A stretch of 64,000 bases of DNA from Phascolomyces articulosus (Eukaryota > Mucoromycota > Mucoromycetes > Mucorales > Lichtheimiaceae): positions 930,001 through 994,000 of the forward strand of contig JAIXMP010000002.1 of assembly GCA_025677815.1 (NCBI GenBank). The letters are read 5' to 3'. Within the stretch, counting starts at the first letter, position 1. The number at the start of each line of letters is the position of its first letter. Below the pieces are notes generated by a model. The model was not told the DNA's origin, made no database searches, and saw nothing but the letters and a program-made list of their open reading frames with translations. Below are positions 55,083 to 64,000 of this stretch, one piece after another. The translations under genes were made by a program, and so were the position numbers.

Positions 55083-55495
55083 ATGGATATCCCGTCTTCT
55101 AATAATCCTGCCGTATATCAGCCCCTTATTGGTAACTTACTATTCTCTTGGATTATCTCACACTTCAACTGTTGACTTATTCCGAATAACAATCCTCTTC
55201 TTTGTTTTGTTTTCTTTCTTTTGGATTTTTCAATTTCGTTTTTTGAAGGATCAGAGCCAATGGGTAACAACAATGAAGCTGAACATGACAATCCATTGAA
55301 TGACGAATTACAACAAAGAAAATTACTGGAACGGCGACTTGTATTAAAATATGATTTATTATTGCTACCGTTTCTAAGTTTTATGTACTTATTCTCTTCA
55401 CTTGACCGATCTACCTTAGGTATATGTTGCCGTTATTTTTTTATATATCAATATGAATGAATGAGCTTGACTGTACACGTAACAACGACTACAGC

Positions 55496-55541
<46 letters not shown>

Positions 55542-57769
55542 GACAGAGAAAAATAATATATAGGAAATGCCGTACTTGATAACTTTGAAGAAGACGTCGG
55601 GATCACCCCAGATCAATTCAATACTTGTATAACGATATTCTATGTAATATATAGTGATTCAAATAAAATGCTTCATTGATATAATATCAGCTTTCTCATT
55701 CTTGATAAATGACAATAGGCTGGATTTCTTCTTTTTCAAGTACCAAGTAACATCCTACTGAAACGTTTCACAGCACGTCGCTGGTATGTAAATTAATTGG
55801 AAACCAAATGACTTGGATAATAAATAAATAATTATAATAGGCTCCCATTATTAATGATGTTCTGGGGCTTGATAGCATGCTTACATGCTACAGTTCACGG
55901 ATATACCCATTTAATGATATTACGTTTTCTACTTGGTGTTTTTGAATCTGGGTTTTTTCCTGTAAGGAATCATTATTAATTCATGAATGAATAACCAAGG
56001 AAAAGTTGTCCAATACTAAGTGTTTATATAGGGAGTTATTTTCTTCCTTACATTATTTTATAAAAAAGATGAAATGGCTACACGTATTGCATTATTTTGG
56101 GGTTCAAGTGTAATAGCTCATTCCTTTGGTAAGTTTTGTTTGTTTTCTTGCAAAATGAGCCTGTATATGTATTTGATTCATAGAAGCATCAAACATTAAA
56201 ATATTTCTTTTTAATATTTATAGCTGGTGTGCTAGCATATGCTATTCTGCGATTGCGAGGCGCACATGGAATGACTGGTTGGCAGGTAACAAAAAAAATG
56301 AGTTGATGGTGGAAAATGTACACGTGCATAATATACTACTTTTTAGTGGTTGTTTATAGTGGAAGGCGTACCAACTGTTGTAGTGGCGATCATTGCATGG
56401 TATAAATATATGAATAGCTATCCGTCATGACAGAGGAGAAAAAAAAATTAAATGAATAAATGGAGTAACTCAGAGGTTATATTATAACAATAGGTTTTAT
56501 TTACCAGCATCCCCTGAAACATGGAGTCGATTATCTCCCGAGGAACAAATACTGGCTGTAGAACGGTTAGAGGATAGAAAACAACACGCGACACTAGGTG
56601 ATCTTGATGCATCAAATCGTAATCAGGCGTTTAAAGCATTTACAGACTGGAAGGTATGGATGTGGATGGTTATGTTCTTTAGTGGGAGCGTTGCCAATAC
56701 AAGTATATCAAAGTAAGTTATTTCTCCAGATCTTTTTTTTTCTCCAGGTGTATAAAGTTATATATACCAATTATATTTTATATATTTATAATAGCTTCCT
56801 ACCTTTGATCATTAAAGGCTTAGGATACGAGGACAAATTATCAGCCAATTTGATGTCTGGTAAGAAAATAATGAGAATCTTTGAAGTCATTTTATATTGT
56901 TTTTTTTTTAACTAAATGCTTATCAATAAAAGCTCCACCGTATTTAAGTGCTGTTGTTGTGGTAAGTTTGTAAATAGCTGTGGTTTTATGGGTTATATTT
57001 TAGTTTAGTAATGGGGATAATTTCTATCTACTGTTATGTGGACTATAGATGGTAGGCACTGCACATTCATCAGATCGATTTCAAGAACGAACATTTCATG
57101 CTATTGCTGGTGCTTCTATTTGTATAGTTGGATATGCTTTGCAACTCATCCTAACTGATAAAAAAAGTTTATACGCATCAGTGTTTATTGCTGTGACGGG
57201 AATATTTGTTATCAATCCGATTGTCAATGCATGGTTAACAAGTAACATTGCACCTGAGATGAAACGAAGTGTTGCTGCAGCAATGGCGGTCTCTGCCAAC
57301 AATTCTGCAGGTTAGTTTTATATGTACATGCCTACGCTTCTTTTTTTTATGTGTACATGTATTAATCTCCCTTTTTCGGTTTTTCAAAGGTCTTCTGGGA
57401 GCAAATATTTATCGACGATCAGATGCACCTCGATATAGTAAGGAAAAAGCACAATAAGCTTATCTCCAAATGTTATGTAACATCATATCAACGATATATG
57501 CTAATTTATAACTCTTCTTTATACGTGTAAATTATATAGTACGTGGACATTCTATAAGTTTGGGGTTCTTATGTGTGTTTATCATTATGGCTTTAATTCA
57601 ACGTACTCTTTTGCTAAGGGAAAATTGTATTCGGGAAAAGATATGCAAAGAAATGCAAGAGGAAGAAGGAGGGTTCAATGAGCCTGAAGATGAAGAAACG
57701 CAACAGGAATCTTTAACAAGAAGAACGAGAATTGGAGATGAAGCACTTGACTTCAGATACCGATTATAA
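55083..57769 (+). CDS. MFS transporter, anion:cation symporter (allantoate permease-like)
   Basis: Plasma-membrane major facilitator of the Dal5/ACS branch, which takes up organic anions such as allantoate, pantothenate or nicotinate; substrate not predictable. Fourteen exons: 55083-55131, 55249-55419, 55564-55643, 55719-55783, 55841-55961, 56032-56128, 56224-56285, 56347-56399, 56494-56712, 56795-56859, 56933-56961, 57049-57310, 57390-57437, 57540-57769; 516 aa with about 12 hydrophobic segments. Family signs: LLPFLSFMYLFSSLDRSTLGNA at the first helix, QVPSNILLKRFTARRWLP, RFLLGVFESGFFPGVIFF and PASPETWSRLSPEE. The acidic C-terminal tail is cytosolic. The second intron carries a 43-base poly-A run. 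Confidence 0.93.
55497..55539. repeat. Poly-A run of 43 bases
   Basis: Uninterrupted A tract inside an MFS-gene intron. Exact length may suffer from sequencing error. Confidence 0.85.
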
Positions 57770-59413
57770 TATAATAATTATAAAAAGATGATTCGAAATC
57801 TTCGAGAGACTCTCTTTTCTCAAATAAACTACCACACTCTTCATACAATTCTATCTTCACTCATATTACATGGCAATATATTAATATAATACTTTTAAGT
57901 ACTTTTACCTCTCCTCCTTCTTTATCATATATACCATTTATTGTATCATATTTTCAAAAACATCTCTATTGGTGCTTTCTTGTTTAAATATTTTACCACA
58001 TTCACTTATTATCATTTCATTTTCAAACATGTATACAGTACTACAATTCTACTCGTCATACATACTTCAATCTTTAAAAGGAAATACTTTGGTGAGCAAT
58101 TCTAATTCAAGGGATAATGGGTATTAAAGTTTTTATAGGTATCATTATATATTCCTTTATATAATTATTAATTAATATATACGATGATAAGTAAGAAACT
58201 TTAATCACTTATATAATGAGTTGCACACATAATCATTTCTGCTTGTTTTCATTTGAAAAAGGAAATCACAAAATTCCATTTCGATAGCCTTGTTTTAATA
58301 TTTACATGGAGCAATATAACTTTTTAGAGCACTTATTTTTGTTATGTAACTCTCAATTCTAAGTCTTCTCTTGAAATCATTGCCTAAAGTTTTCTACTGA
58401 TTTTTATTCTTTCATAGAAACATTCCTGTTGTGTATTCACAATATGTTGAAAAGACATAAGAAGTGTCAATATACATTGCCATAATAGGAGTAACTACGT
58501 TGTGTCAGAAATGGCATTTGTCATAAAGGTACTATATCCGCATAGCCCTGCATAATCATCATCTCTAGAAATGACCGACAAAATTGTTATTTTTTTTTTC
58601 AAGTCGAATTGTGTAGACTTATTATGCCTCTTCATATACATATAATTTTCGTCCTGTGCATATTTTTCTGTTTACCAATATCTATACAATATAATAATTG
58701 CTCTTGATTCCAGTCTTATTATATTAAGTTTGTGAGTGTATTTTATTTTTCAATTAATATAAAAATGTTTCGACTTATCGAATTTTTTTTCAAATAAATT
58801 TTGGCTGTGTATTCTCCTCTTTGACATAATTTCTGGAGACGATTAATGGTCCCTCATTTCATGTCTACTATATGACTATAGTGGGGTTATTTTCTTTGTC
58901 GGATCATTCTCATTGATATAAAAACTACAGTAAACCCCCGGATTTTGCAACTGTGTGGTTTTCACAAATTGGTTGTAGAAATTTGATATAATTGCAGAAG
59001 CAAGAGTCTACTGTATTTTTACTTATGCTATTCTTCTCTCGTGTTTTTTACTTTTTCGCTCCCCAACTAAGACCAAGAAGCTCTCTCATCAATTTGTATA
59101 AGTACCAACTTTTAAAAGTTATTTCGAGTATTGATGAAATATATACTTAATTATATTATATATACTGTGTAAGCAAACACTTTCTCCCATTTTAGCTTTA
59201 TACTGTATTTTTGTGATGAATTTTGTACATAATCGGGAAGAAGAGATTGTGAATAGGAGAAGAAAAAGAAGAAAAAACAGTAAAAATGGTATGTAATATA
59301 GAAAGAAGTTATAAAAAAATAAGTGGTAATGAATAATATATATATAAAGAAATAAGTAGTTTTTGTTGCTGTTGTAGTCTATATATAATATATATTGCTT
59401 CTTGTTTTATCCT
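57770..59413. other. 1.6-kb convergent intergenic region
   Basis: Holds the 3' ends of the MFS and NIPA-like genes. A+T-rich, no coding frame of note. It contains the miniature element listed next. Confidence 0.5.
58926..59015. mobile_element. 86-bp TA-flanked miniature element, pogo/Tc1-like
   Basis: The element core 58928-59013 begins CAGTAAACCCCCGGATTTTG and ends GCAAGAGTCTACTG. The two ends are imperfect inverted repeats: reading inward, CAGTAAAC and CAGTAGAC agree at 7 of 8 bases, and about 16 of the first 25 match. Both ends abut a TA dinucleotide (58926-58927, 59014-59015), the target duplication of Tc1/mariner/pogo elements. CAGTA with a following C-rich stretch is typical of pogo/Fot-type termini. 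It is too short to encode anything, so it is a MITE or an internally deleted copy. Confidence 0.65.
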
Positions 59414-61152
59414 TCACCGAGGAGATCGGGGAGATGTTGGTGTATTACGACCACTTGAGCGTGTATTATTATTATGGTGGTGATGATTATTGACATTATG
59501 ACTAGAATCATTAAATTCTGTCAAACCGAGGGCTTCTTCATTATCCATTAAAGTTGCTTCACTTAATAATAATCGTTCATCTTCATCATAAATTTCTTCA
59601 TCATGTCTTCGTCCTTGTCGATCATGAGATCCTGAGTTATTTCCTCGTGCGATTGAATCCAAAAGATAGACGCCAGCAAAGATAATAACAAATCCACAAA
59701 TCAATGATACTGTATTCACTGGATCATCCGTATTAAAACCTTGGAATAGAATTGCTGATGCAGTAATTGTTGCAGTTGAAAAACAGACAAAATAAATCGG
59801 ATTGACACTAATAGGTAGCAAGGAATTACAGTCAGATTTTTCTTGATCCAACACATATCACACATAAATAAAATACTTCTTTCTCACACTTTTCCCTCCT
59901 TCTCTTTATCCTCTTGAATCCAAATTTACAAACGAAATAGCCTTACACATTGGTGGAGAACGTTTCTAATGCCTTGTTAAAGTAGTTCATTTGTGTAACA
60001 ATGCATACAACAACGACGATACCAAATGCATACGTGGATGGATGGGTGAATTGATTATTACCAGCAAAGGTAAGTTTCAAAGCAATACCAAATGCCTTGA
60101 TTGCCATGACTGAAACTGAACCAACCAATGAGCAAATCGAAATGTATACCAAAGGATTTCGTTTACCATATCGTGGTACCATTTTATAAATCATAAAGAA
60201 TGTGACGACGATAACAAATGTACAATACATCAAAAATCCTACAAAATAATAGTTCAACATGGTTTTTTTAAGTTAGATGCTACTCATTCTATAGACTATG
60301 GATATTTCAATGTTTGGTTTGATGAGGTATAATTCGTATATATATACATGTATAATTTTACCTGGTTGTAAAGCATAAAAGAGTAGCTCATCAATGTTTT
60401 TTACATCTGGATCTTGAGGAGCATGAAGTACAATGACGACAGCACCTACAACCGATAATAAACAACCAATTTTTCCAATGGCATCTAACTTTTCATTCAA
60501 GAAGAGTGATGCAAATATGGCTCTAGAAATACGTTTTTTTTTATAAAATGCACGTGAGTCATAAGGGGGGTCTAGGTTTATGTGTCCCTGCCATCATTGA
60601 CCATATCCATCAATGATCAAAAGAGAGGTGTTTATGGAATTCCCCTTTTCCCATATTTCCTTACCCTAAGATAACACTTAAAGAACCAAGTGGCGTAACA
60701 AGAATAGCAGGTGCGAAAGAATAGGCCGAGAAGTTCAATACTTCACCAACAGCCACTATTGTTTTATATCAAAAGATAAAAGGGTGTGAGAAATAAGACA
60801 GGTATATAAAAACCCTTCAATTGGTTTTTCCTTTATATTTTTCTTATTTATAATATGTGTTTATTTTTCATAGTACTTACTAGTTCCCATCCCTGCCCAC
60901 CAAGTCCAATTACGTAGATAATGATGTTGTCCATCGGCAGCTGACGAGCCTATAAATTGTTATTAGGTGTTAAATTCTAAATATTATGGAACATATAATA
61001 AAAAATACAATATTAATATAAAATATATGAAATAGTTTACCATGACGTCGTTTTGCATTCATAAGACCTTTTTTTGTAATGATAAATGAGAGACCAATAA
61101 ATATACTGGAACTCATGGCCAAAATAAGGCCAATGTACTTGTCGGGCAACAT
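59414..61152 (-). CDS. NIPA-like magnesium transporter
   Basis: Multi-pass membrane protein of the NIPA/DUF803 family, relatives of which transport Mg2+. Exons on the minus strand: 61152-61041, 60949-60881, 60755-60665, 60522-60362, 60238-59947, 59807-59414; 372 aa. The N-terminus MLPDKYIGLILAMSSSIFIG, KKGLMNA, NFSAYSFAPAILVTPLGSLS, EKLDAIGKIGCLLSVVGA and VLHAPQDP are family landmarks. About nine hydrophobic segments are followed by a hydrophilic tail with an acidic dileucine-like EDERLLL and a His/Asn-rich stretch (NNHHHHNNN). The ATG at 61152 was chosen because it starts the conserved N-terminus; upstream open sequence on the same frame lacks conservation. Ion selectivity is inferred from the family. 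Confidence 0.93.
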
Positions 61153-63870
61153 GGTTGAAAGCAAAGGAGTTAAATAATAATATAAAAGCACCGATTTTAA
61201 AGGCGGGTTGAGCACTTTTAAATGAAATTTTAAAGTTTTTCTTTTTTGCTTTAAAAAAGAAAACTCCCTTAAAAACTTACTTATAACCGGTTTCTTTCTC
61301 TTGTCACTTGGCAAGTAGTTTTGATTTCCATATTAACAATGTGCTATCTTTTTTTTTATTTAAAAGATTCTATCTGTAAAAAAAAAAGCTTGTTTCAACC
61401 GCTGTACTAAATTTGCATAAATATCATCGCCAAGATGTGTTTATTCGAATGTTCTGCAATGACGATGACATAGGCTATATTCCTAGTAACTTTTATAACA
61501 CGTTGGAAACAATCGGTAAAGATATTGCTTGGATACGTGTTGTATCATATTGTATGACAAAGAAGTTATTGTTATTTACTGGTGATTTCTAAACTAGCTA
61601 TATCACACATCAAAGAGAGTAACCCATTGACAATATCGCGAACGTAATAAGAAGTTAATTGGACGTACATAAAAGGGAAAAAAGTTGTCCTCCTTTGCGC
61701 ATTTCTCTTTGGATGAGAGAAGAGAAGTTTTATATAATATTTTACCCAGTGATGACTATTGAAGACTCTTTTTTTATTATGTTACGTAAATCATTACATA
61801 AGGCACAAGGTGGAGAAGACTATAGTAGAAAATATATATCATTCGTGCATTTAAAAACTACTTGCTTATATCTATAGGATGACATATATTTTAAGTATAT
61901 ATACATCCGATTATAGCAAAGACATACAAAAAGAAGAGATGAAAGGATTATAAAAATTTACGTTTCTTTAGATTTTGCAGATACTTATTTGTTTTTCATG
62001 CGGGATATTGAATAAAAAATTATTAACTAGAGTTATTACCATTGACTGCCTTGCTCATGGACAAATCACTTTACTAATTATACACAATGCTATCTCAGAC
62101 CGTGGATAATATATTCTTTATTCAAAATGGATCAACAATAATCAACAATTCATCATGGTATTTCTTGGCAAGAACTGAGCTATGTGACACGAATAATCAT
62201 TCTTTGGTTCTCGACTCTTTACCAATTCTAGTTTTACAAAAGGCATGAGCATTAATACATTTTCAACCATGGAGAACGTATAATAGATTTATGTTGGCCG
62301 CTCTAATTCTTGTTGATGTGTAAATAACAATCATAATATTCTCAACCGTAATCAAATTATAGTGTTTAATTGTCCATTATAGAAAGGGTAAGCATTGCTG
62401 AAACATAAAAGTAAATATTTCATGTTATACTACATATAAATATTGATGATACAATGGAGGAGGGTGAGACGGCGCACATTGCTTGCCGGATATTTCGTGC
62501 CGATTCATCCAATGTAAGTATATATGCAAATTCCGAAAGGTACGTGTATTATATATATAATATTGAATGAATAACGTAGCTAAATGTAGCGAATGCAGTT
62601 GGTACTACACTACTTATTATTCAATCCGGTTATTCTTAGCATTATTCTATCTATAAATTGGAAATGGGAGAGTCTTATTCTTCAATAAAAGAATAATACT
62701 ATTGTTTGGTCAAGATAATAGTGTTATAAAGTATCACCCATTGAAAACTAACTGAACATTACGTCGTAATGCATAATACTTATTCTTTAACTGCATAAAA
62801 TTATATAAAGGAGAATAGTCCTTCATCAACGAACATTAATCTGTTATAAACAGCAACTAAATCCTTCTTTTAAATTACAATATGCCCTACACTAGCTACA
62901 AACGTATTATATAACGGAGAAAAATTGTCGCGATTCAAGACGATTTTTACTATAACAGCATATGTAACCGACAAAAGACAAGCGACGACTGCATAAAAAT
63001 ATACTTTCTCCAATTCAGAGACTCCTTTATTTCTAACATTTGTATTTATTTATTTTTTTGCTGCATGCAAGTAAAAGAACATACGACCTTCCCTATTTGT
63101 TTATAATTATAACTTAACATTTATTCAATCTGTTTGATGAGGTTGCCAACAATTGATGATGATTTATTTTGACTGAAGATGGATATTTAAACCAAATACA
63201 GAAAAAATGCTTTAATTATTATAAAAAAAAGCCCCTTTCTTCTGCGGGAAATCGGCAAAAGCCCACGGAGATTCGTATCACATTGTACAAACAGTGTGTG
63301 TAATGACAAAAACGAAGCTATTTATTGTATTTACCTGTTTTGGTTTTTTAAACGAACAACAACAAAAAGCATTTTGGCTCTTCGGAAGGTCAAATAGAGA
63401 TAATATAACCAGTTTTTGAGGAGGAGATGAGTCTTTTTCATCATCTGCATATGATTTTAGACCGACATCATCTTTAAAAGAGTTATATTTTGGTTTCCGA
63501 ATCATGGATAAGATCAAAAATATATATTCTCACTTGTATATAGTCGTCCATGATCATAATTGAATACAAGTTATTATTACTAACAAGAGCAAACATGGTG
63601 CATGAATTATTATTATATAAATGACACGTTGAATTAATTTATTATAACGTGATAATGAGCAATGTGTACACACATACATCTTTACACTGTTGTTTGTTGT
63701 TGCTACTACGTTACACTGCACGAAACTGTTTATAGACATGCGTCGTCCGCGCTTTTTTCTTTTTCTTCTTGCTCAAACGACGCCTCCTATTTTTCTTTCT
63801 TCTTTTCCTATTTTTTTTCTTTTTTTTTTAATATAGTTGTCGATTCTATTCGAAAAGGAAGGAAGTAATC
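61153..63870. other. 2.7-kb divergent gap with possible relics
   Basis: Between the NIPA-like gene start and the partial gene at the right edge. Several coding-like plus-strand fragments lie at 61390-62513 (next entry). The last about 90 bp before 63835 are pyrimidine-rich, likely the leader of the next gene. Confidence 0.4.
61390..62513 (+). pseudogene. Scattered coding-like fragments, unknown family
   Basis: Plus-strand frames that read like protein but are separated by stops and frame changes: about 61390-61592 (HRQDVFIRMFCNDDDIGYIP), 61656-61877 (MREEKFYIIFYPVMTIED), 62165-62248 (ARTELCDTNNHSLVLDSLPI), 62264-62323 (PWRTYNRFMLAALILVDV), and 62454-62513, which starts with ATG (EEGETAHIACRIFRADSSN) and ends at a consensus GTAAGTAT donor. 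They could be exons of an undescribed gene, a relic, or chance. Confidence 0.22.
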
Positions 63871-64000
63871 ATGGCGTGCACTTCCGGTATAGTTTCATTC
63901 TTTAATAGCTTTACTCATAAAGTAGAGCATAAAGTGAAGAATATATTCCACAAGGAAACGGAGGAGGAACGTGAACATAATTATCAAACAACAACCCATC
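63871..64000 (+). CDS. Partial gene at right edge, unknown
   Basis: ATG at 63871 opens a frame to the window edge; 43 residues are seen, starting MACTSGIVSFFNSFTHKVEH and turning highly charged (KETEEEREHN). No signal peptide or known motif. The pyrimidine-rich leader upstream (about 63745-63835), like those of the trehalase, Rab and mucin-like genes, supports a real start. Function unknown. Confidence 0.6.
   Translation, partial: MACTSGIVSFFNSFTHKVEHKVKNIFHKETEEEREHNYQTTTH

Overview
The window is nuclear DNA of a filamentous fungus, most likely an early-diverging Mucoromycota (Mucorales-type) species. It is A+T-rich and the genes are split by many short GT-AG introns, mostly 50-140 nt and often with a CTAAC/CTAAT-like branch site. 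The gene set also fits: a MAPKBP1/WDR62-type WD40 protein, a PKA-site neutral trehalase, a chitin deacetylase, a glyoxal oxidase and a meiotic MSH4. I see no bacterial-style operons, rRNA, tRNA or CRISPR. The exon joins were worked out by hand from splice signals, reading-frame phase and family conservation.

Layout. 1-2639 (-): WDR62/MAPKBP1-like WD40 protein, cut by the left edge. 3703-8741 (+): synaptojanin-type SAC1 plus inositol-5-phosphatase, 22 exons. 9701-13950 (-): MTR4 exosome helicase. 15752-18492 (+): neutral trehalase. 19780-21986 (+): secreted, probably GPI-anchored chitin deacetylase with a MopE-like acidic motif. 22191-22944 (-): unrecognised 218-aa protein. 23127-25365 (-): zinc metalloprotease with a jacalin-like tail, divergent by 103 bp from TAP42 (25469-26864, +). 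28267-33627 (-): MSH4 with 23 exons, one only 15 nt. 33937-36356 (-): coiled-coil/WD40 protein. 38827-40052 (+): Rab GTPase. 43225-44333 (+): secreted double-psi beta-barrel (DPBB) protein with a Lys/His tail. 45126-46656 (+): single-pass mucin-like surface protein. 50786-52823 (+): glyoxal oxidase. 53474-54822 (-): XRCC3/RAD57-type recombinase. 55083-57769 (+): MFS transporter. 59414-61152 (-): NIPA-like magnesium transporter. 63871-64000 (+): start of an unknown gene.

Functional themes. Most genes are housekeeping: RNA surveillance (MTR4), phosphoinositide turnover and vesicle traffic (synaptojanin, Rab), TOR/PP2A signalling (TAP42), trehalose use, and meiotic/recombinational repair (MSH4, XRCC3). 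A second theme is the cell surface: chitin deacetylase, DPBB protein, mucin-like sensor and glyoxal oxidase. These look like neighbours, not a co-regulated cluster.

The A+T-rich gaps (36.4-38.8, 40.1-43.2, 46.7-50.8, 57.8-59.4 and 61.2-63.9 kb) hold microsatellites, one clear 86-bp TA-flanked pogo/Tc1-like miniature element, and scattered coding-like fragments that may be decayed genes or missed exons. I found no convincing new multi-gene system. The best leads are the MopE-like motif in the chitin deacetylase, the His/Lys tail on the DPBB protein, the unknown 218-aa gene and the 36.6-37.9 kb relic.
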